A stretch of DNA of 21,413 nucleotides. It comes from Candidatus Sulfotelmatobacter sp. (lineage in GTDB: Bacteria; Acidobacteriota; Terriglobia; Terriglobales; Acidobacteriaceae). The notes under the pieces are model-generated. The model did no database searches and was not told the DNA's origin. It was given only the letters and a program-made list of their open reading frames with translations. Shown piece by piece: positions 6,656-13,335 of this stretch. Positions within the stretch are counted from its first letter, which is position 1, and each line of letters opens with the position of its first letter. A program made the translations under genes and the position numbers. The stretch spans positions 1 through 21,413 of the forward strand of contig JASHRE010000311.1 in NCBI GenBank assembly GCA_030037515.1. The letters are read 5' to 3'.

Positions 6656-7012
6656 CTATGCGGCTTTGGCGTCGCGGCGAATCAGGAACGAATCCAGCAG
6701 GAATCCGAGGCCCAGCGTGAAGGGAATTGCGCCGAAGGCGGCCGCGAGCATCGCATCTGGCTCATATTTTGCAACGATGCTGAAGGCCAGCATGTAGCCG
6801 ACCGCTCCGGCGATGGAAAGAATTCCATTCCTTCGCGAACGTGCATACTCGGTGAGGTCCGCTTCCATGGGGACGGTCACGCCCCGCTGGATGGCAGCCA
6901 GCCGCTCTTCGCTGCGCAACTTCCGCACGCGGTAGAACATGTACATTGCAAAAACCGCCGTGGGCATTCCAAAGATTGTGACAACCGCTGCCAGACCCGT
7001 GATGCCGTCCAT
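6656..7012 (-). CDS. Small membrane protein, DUF6249-like
   Basis: A 118-residue protein with an N-terminal membrane segment (about 5-27), a cytoplasmic charged stretch (KLRSEERLAAIQRGVTVP, ~31-48), and two further hydrophobic segments (about 64-81 and 88-111), ending in a basic tail. The arrangement of one helix, then an EER-LAAI-x-RGV-x-VP motif, then a helical pair resembles the DUF6249 family, whose function is not known. AGGCGA, 6-7 nt upstream of ATG 7012, is a fair ribosome binding site. It stands alone, convergent with the EVE gene and divergent from the lipoprotein gene. Family link is from memory of the motif; the membrane topology is directly visible. Confidence 0.7.
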   Translation of the reverse strand: MDGITGLAAVVTIFGMPTAVFAMYMFYRVRKLRSEERLAAIQRGVTVPMEADLTEYARSRRNGILSIAGAVGYMLAFSIVAKYEPDAMLAAAFGAIPFTLGLGFLLDSFLIRRDAKAA

Positions 7013-7288
7013 AATGTCGCCTCGATCTGCCCGATGCCGATCCCGAGCTTGGGTTGGTTAACTGCTCAAAACCGGATACGTTCGGAGTACGAAAAAAGTT
7101 CCGCTCTTTGTGTCGAGCAGCGCCGCTCCAGCTTCGTCGCTTCCCGTCCGAAACGACTAACGGGTTTGCTCGCGCAGCGCCCTGGCTTGGCGGATGACGT
7201 TCCACCCGCGTCACTTACGTTTTTCAAACGTTCGAGTAGAATGTAGCGCGATGTCGGAAACTGACGAGTTGGTAACAGGAAAAATACG

Positions 7289-7987
7289 ATGAACACGGCT
7301 AGCCTTGCCCCCCGGGAAGTTACAAACGCGCGGCCGAAAGTGGCGCGCGTTGTTTCACCAGCATGGTTCTGGCTCCTCCTGGTTGCGATTGTTTTTTCCC
7401 TGCTTTGGCTCAACGCTTGCACGTCGAATACGGAAAAACCGGCGGAGTCGAAGCCGCCGGCCAGAACTACGGAGCTGCTGACCGCCCGCTCTGCGTTCCA
7501 GAAGCTTTACATCGCCGCGCGCGGGTGGAATGCCGATGCCAAGCCGTATCGGCTCGAGTCCAGCGTCACCAGCGACGGCAATGGACGCGAAGGCAAGGCG
7601 GCGATCTGGCGCGGCAGTTTCGCCTCGGCCACCATGCGCAGCGAAAAAACCTACACCTGGTCGGGCAGCACCGCCGATGGCGCGCCGGATCAAGGCGTGA
7701 ACCCTGGCATCGAAGACAGTTACAGTGCGACCAATTCCTCAACGCAGGTCTTCGACATGGCGTTTCTGAAAATCGACTCCGACCAGGCGTTTGACAGCGC
7801 GCAAAAACACGGCGGCGACAAGATTCTGGAGAAGGATCCGAATACCCCGGTGATCTATGTTTGCGACTGGAACCACGGCGGTAACGACCTGGTCTGGCAC
7901 GTCATCTACGGGACCAGCCGCGATGACGCGAAGTTGACGGTTTCCATCAACGCCTCAACCGGTGAGTTTGTACGCGTCGAAAAATAG
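7289..7987 (+). CDS. Putative membrane-anchored or lipoprotein-like protein, unknown function
   Basis: A 232-residue protein. After ~24 mainly polar residues with several arginines comes a strong hydrophobic segment (25-41, PAWFWLLLVAIVFSLLW), then LNAC with Cys44, which could be a lipobox. Asn at -2 is unusual, so an uncleaved anchor is the alternative. The mature part has AFQKLYIAARGWNADAKPYRL, WRGSFASATMRSEKTYTWSG, and a C-terminal VWHVIYG...LTVSINASTGEFVRVEK. That ending resembles the final beta-hairpin of PepSY-type domains, in which a residue run ends in DA-x-TG-x-(F/V)-x-x-V. No catalytic motif is seen. AGGA (7277-7280) is 8 nt before ATG 7289. A possible -10 TAGAAT lies at 7237-7242. 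Function unknown. Confidence 0.8.
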   Translation: MNTASLAPREVTNARPKVARVVSPAWFWLLLVAIVFSLLWLNACTSNTEKPAESKPPARTTELLTARSAFQKLYIAARGWNADAKPYRLESSVTSDGNGREGKAAIWRGSFASATMRSEKTYTWSGSTADGAPDQGVNPGIEDSYSATNSSTQVFDMAFLKIDSDQAFDSAQKHGGDKILEKDPNTPVIYVCDWNHGGNDLVWHVIYGTSRDDAKLTVSINASTGEFVRVEK

Positions 7988-8029
7988 CTGGGCAATTTGC
8001 CGAGAAGCGGGGATTTCCGGAGAACCCCG

Positions 8030-8353
8030 TCAGATCTCCAAAGCATTCCGGTTGTCCTGCTTTTTCATCTGGGCCTGAAGCTGCGAGCGAAAATCGTGGA
8101 GAGCCTCGGCTGAGGCGATCACGCTTGAGTGCCTGACGGTCCGCGAACCTCACGATGTCGTGAGGGGAGCACTGCGAACCCACCCGGTCCATGGCGCATT
8201 GCGCGCTCAGCAGTTCACCTTGAGCGCGCTGAGTTCGGCCATGAGACGGGGCAGATCGGGTTGCTTTTTTACTCCTGACATCATGTACAACTCCTCGACT
8301 TTCTGTGGAATCTTTGCAGAGGGGTCCGGGTCCGATTGGGAGGACTGCCACAT
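8030..8353 (-). pseudogene. Frameshifted small hypothetical gene
   Basis: On the minus strand an ATG at 8353 opens a 48-codon frame (MWQSSQSDPDPSAKIPQ, then KVEELYMMSGVKKQPDLPRL, then MAELSALK) ending at TGA 8207. Shifting by one base lets it continue as GELLSAQCAMDRVGSQC and DIVRFADRQALK; one base later the first frame resumes as VIASAEALHDFRSQLQAQMK and ends at TGA 8030. The joined product of about 107 residues reads as one soluble helical protein, so a base appears lost near 8215 and one gained near 8118. The two changes compensate, but in-frame stops lie between them. It is transcribed divergently from the TetR gene. Family not recognised. It could be an assembly error instead of decay. 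Confidence 0.5.
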
Positions 8354-8408
8354 ATGCGGTCTGGAACCCCATCCCGGCGGCAAGCGGCACGGACGCGCCG
8401 GGTAGTAA

Positions 8409-8450
8409 TAACGTATACATCGTTAACAACACACTGTTAGAGATATTAAT
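8409..8450 (+). promoter_or_regulatory. Promoter with two overlapping palindromes upstream of the TetR gene
   Basis: Two inverted repeats sit in a markedly AT-rich island: TAACG-N7-CGTTA (8409-8425) and TAACA-N6-TGTTA (8424-8439), sharing the bases TA. TTAACA at 8423-8428 matches the -35 consensus 5/6, and TATTAAT begins 15 nt later at 8444. A repressor bound here would cover the -35 box, the usual layout for TetR autoregulation. The -1 side faces the frameshifted divergent gene. Operator identity is inference. Confidence 0.5.
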
Positions 8451-8486
8451 ACGCTTTGATGGCTGGTTTTTTGGCGAGGAGGAGAA

Positions 8487-9161
8487 TTGCCCCGACATCC
8501 GAACCCCGATCTTGAAGGGCGCATTCTGGAGGCCGCGTCACGCTTATGGGCGCGGGGCGGCGAGAGAGCCCTCACCATGCGCGCCGTCGCAAAAATGGCC
8601 GGTACCACCACTCCCACCGTTTACCAGCGTTACCGTCACCGTGGGGACATTTTGAGCGCGTTGCGCATGGAAACAAGCCGGCAGCTGATCGAAACGCTTC
8701 GCCCGGCGCGCACGCTGCGCCAATCGGCCGAGCGCTATCTGCAGTTCGCCCTGGAACACAGCTACGCCTACGAGGTACTGTTCGACGGAGTGGCAAAGTC
8801 GCCGTCGCTGCACGAGCCGTGGCCTTCGTTCCGCCTTCTACGTGAAAGGCTCAGGCCGGAACTGGGGGCGGGGTTCCGGCAATATACACGCCTGATGCTG
8901 GCGCTCTGGTCGGTGATGCATGGGACGGCCATGCTCGTGATTCGCGGACGCTTCGAGGGAGCGCTGCGCATACAGGCCCTACATTCCTGCCTGGATGCGA
9001 TCGACGCCATCGTGTACGCGACAAAGTTGAAGCAGGCCAGTCACGCCGGGCCGAAGTGGCCTTCTACCTTGATTCTTGGCGAGGGCAAGCGGAGCCGCGT
9101 GAGTGGGGTTCCAGCAAGGAAAGGAAAATCGAGGCGAGTTCGCCGACTCACCCAAACCTAG
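8487..9161 (+). CDS. TetR-family transcriptional regulator with WHG-type C-terminal domain
   Basis: A 224-residue repressor. The N-terminal helix-turn-helix domain spans about 9-58 (RILEAASRLWARGGERALTM, then RAVAKMAGTTTPTVYQRYRH), with TTPTVYQRY as the recognition helix. The ligand-binding half contains ALEHSYAYEVLFDG and LWSVMHGTAMLVIRGRF, matching the WHG (TetR_C_33-like) signature in which HG-x-A-x-L-x-x-x-GR is conserved. The start is TTG 8487: GAGGAGGAG (8476-8484) precedes it and the next residues fit the usual N-terminus. The last ~25 residues are very basic (KGKSRRVRRL) and unlike typical TetR ends. No efflux pump or enzyme target lies beside it; only the broken divergent gene is adjacent, so its regulon is unclear. 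Palindromes in its promoter suggest self-repression. Confidence 0.88.
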   Translation: MPRHPNPDLEGRILEAASRLWARGGERALTMRAVAKMAGTTTPTVYQRYRHRGDILSALRMETSRQLIETLRPARTLRQSAERYLQFALEHSYAYEVLFDGVAKSPSLHEPWPSFRLLRERLRPELGAGFRQYTRLMLALWSVMHGTAMLVIRGRFEGALRIQALHSCLDAIDAIVYATKLKQASHAGPKWPSTLILGEGKRSRVSGVPARKGKSRRVRRLTQT

Positions 9162-9219
9162 GATAAGGACCGGAACCCGCTGACGGCCCGGGGAGGAGAT
9201 TTCCACGCCAGCGTGCCAG

Positions 9220-9304
9220 AGAGAAAATCCGCCGAGAACGCGGAGAAGGATTTCGCTTTGCTGCCGCGTGCGCTGCGAGGTTTTCTCCGCAAACTCCTCG
9301 TGTC
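9220..9304. repeat. Degenerate dispersed-repeat-like sequence (GCGGAGAA type)
   Basis: Between the TetR stop and the TPR-protein stop lies AAATCCGCCGAGAACGCGGA followed by AAGGATTTC, with an inverted partner GAGGTTTTCTCCGC at 9278-9291. I recall runs of this kind (CGCGGAGAACGCGGAGAA and relatives) as common intergenic repeats in Acidobacteriota and other phyla; this is recollection only. No gene is seen here. Confidence 0.25.
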
Positions 9305-9350
9305 AGCTTTGCCAGAACCCTTCAGCGAGCTCAGTTTTCGTCCGCGCCTG

Positions 9351-10010
9351 CTATTTTGAGGGGGTTGTTTTTGCTGCCGCGGCTTTCAACCGGTCGATTG
9401 CTTTCCTGGCGTGCTCGGCCTCGGGGCCGTTCGGCAGAATCTTGAGATAGGATTCGTATTCCTCACGCGCATCGTCTGGCTGTTCGAGTTTTTCCAGACA
9501 AACAGCCAGCCGATAGGTCGCGATGGCGTCATTGTCTTTGTACAGCAGAGCTTCGCGATAGCGACTTTCGGCGGCGCGATAATTCTTGCGCCTGAAATAA
9601 AAATCGCCGACTTCGACATCTTTCGCTGCCTTGTGCGGATCCCAGGGATGCATCTCCGTGACATCGGCGCCCGGCGGGATTGGGCTGGCGCCGAATGACG
9701 ACGGGCTGTTGGGATGAGCTGCGGCGTCGCCCGGCGGAGGATTGAGATCAATGTCGTCATCCTTGCTGGAGCTCGAGCCTTCGGGCAAGGCGCCGGCGTC
9801 CACATGATCGGAGCTGGGAGGATTGAAATTCGGTTTGGGGGCTGGTGCTGGTGCAGGCGCGTTCGCAGCCGGGCTGCCTTGAGCTGGACTGCTCGAGGAG
9901 GGCTTGGGATTATTGGGTTGCGGAGCATCCGGCGGCGCAGAACAAGAAGAACTTTGCGCCCATGCTCCGGTCGCGAAGATCAGCAGAGTCAGCAACAGCC
10001 AGCGAACCAT
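9351..10010 (-). CDS. Exported tetratricopeptide-repeat (TPR) protein with proline-rich linker
   Basis: A 219-residue protein. A signal peptide (MVRWLLLTLLIFATGAWAQS, cleavage near 18) leads into a long low-complexity linker rich in Pro, Ser, Ala and Asp (about 20-115), then two to three TPR helix pairs (about 127-210). These include VGDFYFRRKNYRAAESRYRE, YRLAVCLEKLEQPDDAREEY and LKILPNGPEAEHARKAI. TPR domains mediate protein-protein contacts; the architecture resembles periplasmic or outer-membrane assembly factors of the BamD/YbgF style, but no lipobox is present (the Cys at 23 lies after the predicted cleavage site). Start ATG 10010 has only a weak purine-rich site upstream. It lies 112 nt downstream of the TIM-barrel gene on the same strand, so an operon is possible. 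Partner unknown. Confidence 0.82.
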   Translation of the reverse strand: MVRWLLLTLLIFATGAWAQSSSCSAPPDAPQPNNPKPSSSSPAQGSPAANAPAPAPAPKPNFNPPSSDHVDAGALPEGSSSSKDDDIDLNPPPGDAAAHPNSPSSFGASPIPPGADVTEMHPWDPHKAAKDVEVGDFYFRRKNYRAAESRYREALLYKDNDAIATYRLAVCLEKLEQPDDAREEYESYLKILPNGPEAEHARKAIDRLKAAAAKTTPSK

Positions 10011-10122
10011 AGAGATATTCTACAGCGCTCTCTCTCGGATATCCCATTTCCCACAAAACCGATGAGAACCAACCGGGCCCCTTTTTTCATCCTTTCTTGG
10101 TGCGCCGAAGGCCGGTGACCAC

Positions 10123-10977
10123 TCAAGCGTGCGTCGCCCGAAAGGCCGCGAGACAGCGCCGTGAGGTCTCAAGCTCGGAAAAGCGGCTTCCTTCCTGTTC
10201 GATAAGGTAACACTCGATTCCGCCAACCGTTTCGGCTGCGTGGAAGATGCCTTTCCAATCCGCCACGCCCTCGCCGAACAAAACGCCGTAGCCTTGGCCC
10301 GATTTCGGAGACCAGTCTTTGCAATGGATGGAGCGGATGCGGCCCGGGTTGCTTCGAATCCAGGCCACGGGATCAGCTCCGGCTGCCAGACAGGTGCCGA
10401 CGTCGAGTTGGAGCATGATCGTCGAGTTGGTGTTTGCGGCGAGAACGTCCATAGGGCGTATGCCGCCAATTTGCTTCCACTCCGCCTCATGGTTGTGGTA
10501 GCCGACGCTGAGACCGTCGGGCGCGAGCTTGGCCGCGGCTGCATTGAGATTATCCGCGACTTTCTTCCAATCGTCCGGATTCGGCTTGGGATCGCTCCAC
10601 GCCTGGACCATGTATTTCGATCCGAGAATCAGGTTGAGATCGCGGGCATGCTCGATTTTTGCGGGCTGGAAATAGTCTTCGTTGTTGTGCGTGGAATTGC
10701 ACTTCAATCCTAGATCGTCGAGCAGCTTGCGCATTTGCTTGGCCTGCGCGTGATCCCATTCGTAATAGGGCGCATAGAACTCAGCGACTTGATACCCCAT
10801 TTGTGCGACGGCGCGGATGGTAGCTTCGGGATCTTTCTTCAGTTCGTCGCGGACGGAATAGAGTTCGAGCCCGACGGGAATAGAAGACACCGCAGCAGAG
10901 GCAAATCCGCGCAACGCCCACGGTAAGGCCGCGGACATGGCAAGGAACGATCGGCGAGACAGGTTGGCGAATGGCAT
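10123..10977 (-). CDS. Tat-exported sugar phosphate isomerase/epimerase-like TIM-barrel protein
   Basis: A 284-residue protein of the AP-endonuclease-2/xylose-isomerase-like barrel superfamily. The N-terminus carries a twin-arginine signal (SRRSFL at 7-12, then a hydrophobic stretch to about 30), so the folded protein is probably sent to the periplasm. The barrel starts at VGLELYSVRDELKKDP. Likely metal-site residues are His161/His163/Glu164 in YHNHEAEW, Asp192 in LQLDVGTC, His218 in SIHCKDW, and Glu260 in YLIEQEG; GEGVADW (235-241) is a typical family motif. These proteins interconvert sugars or inositols (ketose epimerases, inosose dehydratases), but the substrate cannot be read from sequence. 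No clear ribosome binding site precedes ATG 10977. Neighbours give no pathway clue. Family sure; reaction unknown. Confidence 0.88.
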   Translation of the reverse strand: MPFANLSRRSFLAMSAALPWALRGFASAAVSSIPVGLELYSVRDELKKDPEATIRAVAQMGYQVAEFYAPYYEWDHAQAKQMRKLLDDLGLKCNSTHNNEDYFQPAKIEHARDLNLILGSKYMVQAWSDPKPNPDDWKKVADNLNAAAAKLAPDGLSVGYHNHEAEWKQIGGIRPMDVLAANTNSTIMLQLDVGTCLAAGADPVAWIRSNPGRIRSIHCKDWSPKSGQGYGVLFGEGVADWKGIFHAAETVGGIECYLIEQEGSRFSELETSRRCLAAFRATHA

Positions 10978-11495
10978 GGGGAAATCTTACGCCGATCGGG
11001 CAAGGCCAAGCGCTCTGGAAGAGAACCAATTATGTTTGAACGATACGGTGAAAAGCGCGGCGCGTCGTCACCTTTGCGCCATACGATGCCAGCCTATTCG
11101 GCTCTCCCTGCATCGAGAGCGAGCACCCCCTGCTCGCATTTCTGCGCCAAAATAAAGCCCTGACCAATCGCTTCCTGCGCTCCCCGGGGGCCCGGTCGAG
11201 TCCATCTTCTCTCCGGCAAACAAGCACGTAAAGAATAAGAAGCCTGCCGGGTCATCGACGAGGCGGGCGCCGCTGCTCACCAATTTGAGAAAGCTCGTTT
11301 TTATCCAGAGGAAGAACGCAAGGATCGTGACAATTTGTCCGGCTTTGAACCTCAGCCTGGAAGGGATGGAGAAGGCTGTCAGCACAGCCGTCGGCGATTC
11401 CGGTTCGCCAACCAATCAGAGCAGATTCGATTTGTCAGCCGAGGATGGCCCGCGTGGCCGGCGAATTCTCCCTCTATTTCACCCATCACGCCCGA
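10978..11495. other. Intergenic stretch without a convincing gene
   Basis: About 520 bp between the TIM-barrel start and the OmpA terminator. The best open frame (minus, 11415-11068) can begin only with TTG, directly after an in-frame stop. Its codon use looks coding-like in the first half, with one hydrophobic segment (AGQIVTILAFFLWIKTSFL), but it has no ribosome binding site and ends in arginine-rich sequence. It could be a relic of a small membrane protein. No RNA gene or clear promoter was seen. Confidence 0.35.
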
Positions 11496-11537
11496 GCCAA
11501 AAATCAGGCCGCTCGGGGGGAGGCAAGTGAGCGGCCT
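11496..11537 (-). terminator. Strong intrinsic terminator of the OmpA-family gene
   Basis: On the minus strand AGGCCGCTC (11537-11529) pairs perfectly with GAGCGGCCT (11514-11506), a 9-bp stem over a 14-nt loop, followed by GATTTTTGGC. It lies 100 nt downstream of the OmpA stop codon. Stem plus T-run make it the most convincing rho-independent terminator in the window. Confidence 0.75.
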
Positions 11538-11636
11538 GTTGGAGAAGTCCTCCGGGGGGAGGATGTCAGAATTTTTGGTCGAATCGCGCTGCGGAAAAAT
11601 CCTGCCGGGACCTCCGCGCGAGCGATTCAGCCCGAA

Positions 11637-12371
11637 TTACATCGACGACGGAGTCGTGTTCTGACCCGTGGTCGTCGGGGCCGTCGTGTTTCCGACCGTG
11701 TTGGTCATCAGCCGAACATCGACGCGACGATTATCAGCGCGGCCTGCGGCCGTCTTGTTCGACTCAACCGGCTTATCCTTGCCCAGTCCGACGGTGTAGA
11801 TCTTGTAGGCGGGGACGTTGTACTTCGAAGCCAGGTATTGAATGACCGACGACGCGCGGCGCTGGCTGAGTCCGTAGTTGTACTCTTCCGAACCAACCGA
11901 GTCGGTGTTGCCATCGAGCGCGATGATGTAACCCTTCGTGTTGGCGATGCTCGCGGCCAACTGATCGAGCGCCTCCTTCGCCTTGGGTGTTAGATCATCT
12001 TTATTGAATCCAAACTTGACGCTGGTCTCGGCAACGGTGTGATAGTTGTCGAGATTGGCGACCGTGTTGCTCAGAACGCCGACACGTCCGTTGGCGGCAT
12101 CCGCCATTTGCTGCGCCTGCTGGGCGTTCTGGCCGGCAGCCTGAGCTTTCTGGTCAGCTGTCGCGGTCTTTGCGTTCACGGCGGCGAGACCGGATTGCAC
12201 GCGCGCATCGACGTCCTTGATATCCTTTGTATTCTTCGCGGTCAGGTCGTCGAGTTCGTTGGTCTTGTTGATGAGTGGCGTGGTCTGTTGCTTGACGTAA
12301 TTCTTGCTGGCGCAGCCGACCGTGAAGGCCATACTGGCGGCAAGACAAATAACTAAGGACGAGCGGGTCAT
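11637..12371 (-). CDS. OmpA-family outer-membrane lipoprotein (Pal-like)
   Basis: A 244-residue envelope protein. A lipoprotein signal ends in FTVGC (Cys20 as lipidated residue, followed by AS, which does not favour inner-membrane retention). Residues about 28-95 form an Ala/Gln/Lys-rich coiled coil (NELDDLTAKNTKDIKDVDAR and AQAAGQNAQQAQQMADAANG). An OmpA C-terminal peptidoglycan-binding domain follows (about 113-222): VKFGFNKDDLTPKAKEALD, GNTDSVGSEEYNYGLSQRRA and GRADNRRVDVRLM, with the conserved Asp156 and Arg215 region that holds diaminopimelate in relatives. The Thr/Asn-rich tail (223-244) is disordered. AAGGAG lies about 13 nt before ATG 12371. Predicted role: tethering the outer membrane to the cell wall. 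No tol genes are adjacent, so it is not named pal. Ends at a strong terminator. Confidence 0.92.
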   Translation of the reverse strand: MTRSSLVICLAASMAFTVGCASKNYVKQQTTPLINKTNELDDLTAKNTKDIKDVDARVQSGLAAVNAKTATADQKAQAAGQNAQQAQQMADAANGRVGVLSNTVANLDNYHTVAETSVKFGFNKDDLTPKAKEALDQLAASIANTKGYIIALDGNTDSVGSEEYNYGLSQRRASSVIQYLASKYNVPAYKIYTVGLGKDKPVESNKTAAGRADNRRVDVRLMTNTVGNTTAPTTTGQNTTPSSM

Positions 12372-13335
12372 AGAGATGCAGCTCCTTCGTTTTCGAACCG
12401 TTATCGCGCTCTAAGGCGCGCAAAAGCTCACAAATCTTTAAGGCCCTGGGAACAACGGGTATGAACAACTCCCGCAAGCGAACTCTGCACGGCGCATGCC
12501 AGTGTGCCGGAGCGCTCGCGCCAGACTTAAGTATATACCTTTTCAACGGCTTGTGTGGGAAAGGCTGAGGTCCCACTGGCATGGGTCAAGGGGCGTGGAA
12601 CGCAAACCAAACACATGCAATGGAAATTTTATACGGTGACACTCAGCTTGGGAATGCGGCTGAGGGCGCCGTTCATGCCAAATGAGTTATGGGGCCGGGG
12701 AGAGTGCATCGGATTCTTGCGCGACCCATCGTAAATATAGCGCAAACTCGGGCGCGGAAATGCGGGGCCAACTGAAAGCTCGGGTCCCGTGGCCGACCGT
12801 TGAACGAGCTTTCTCTGTGAACCGTCCGGACCCGCTCAAGATCCTTCAATCTGCCTTGGTTCTGTTGCGCATGGCTGCGAATCAGTGCCAGCTGTTTGTC
12901 GAGTTGGTTGCCGCGTGTGCAGGCTCCAACGCGGTGACCGCGACTGCGCCTGCCAGCCCAGCAATCTCGGGCCTCAATTCCGCCTCGCAGTCTCCCGTGA
13001 TGACCAGGTTGCGGATATACACCTGGCCGGTCTGCGCACGAACACCGAATCAGAAGCGGCCGAAGCAAGCCGAAAAATCGCCGGCTTTGAAGAAGACTCA
13101 TGCAATCCTGTCTGTTGAAACTTCGATCTTTGCGATGTGTGTGCCGGAAGGAATTCCTATTAGACATTGATGAATTGGCATGTTCCCAAGGCAAGAACGG
13201 TATTGTTGCCGCAGGTTGCAGCGGGTTCGCTGAACCGGCACGGAATGGAAGGCTTGGGCAAAGCCGAAGATCGGCGGAAGTTGGTCAATTAAAATAGGAA
13301 TCGGGCGGCAAGTCTGGGGCGCACCGATCTTTGCC
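12372..13335. other. Near-1-kb gene-poor region with relic coding fragments
   Basis: No intact gene is evident. On the minus strand, 13043-12882 has GC-rich third positions and reads VRAQTGQVYIRNLVITGDCE followed by AELRPEIAGLAGAVAVTALE, but it lacks a start and is bounded by stops. In the neighbouring frame NQLDKQLALIRSHAQQNQG at about 12910-12850 looks like its helical continuation, suggesting one decayed gene with frameshifts. The part next to ompA (to about 12530) is probably its long 5' leader, with TATACT on the minus strand at 12535-12530 as a possible -10 box and a small CGCGC/GCGCG hairpin at 12405-12420. A possible -10 (TAAAAT, 13290-13295) precedes uvrC. Confidence 0.4.

Noticed and set aside
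8008..8029. Terminator after the lipoprotein-like gene (CGGGG/CCCCG)
   Set aside because: Only a 5-bp stem over a 12-nt loop with no T-run, and it overlaps the end of the frameshifted minus-strand gene.
11068..11415. Minus-strand 115-aa ORF with a hydrophobic segment
   Set aside because: It can only start with TTG straight after a stop codon, has no ribosome binding site, and ends in low-complexity arginine-rich sequence. Mentioned only within the gene-poor region.
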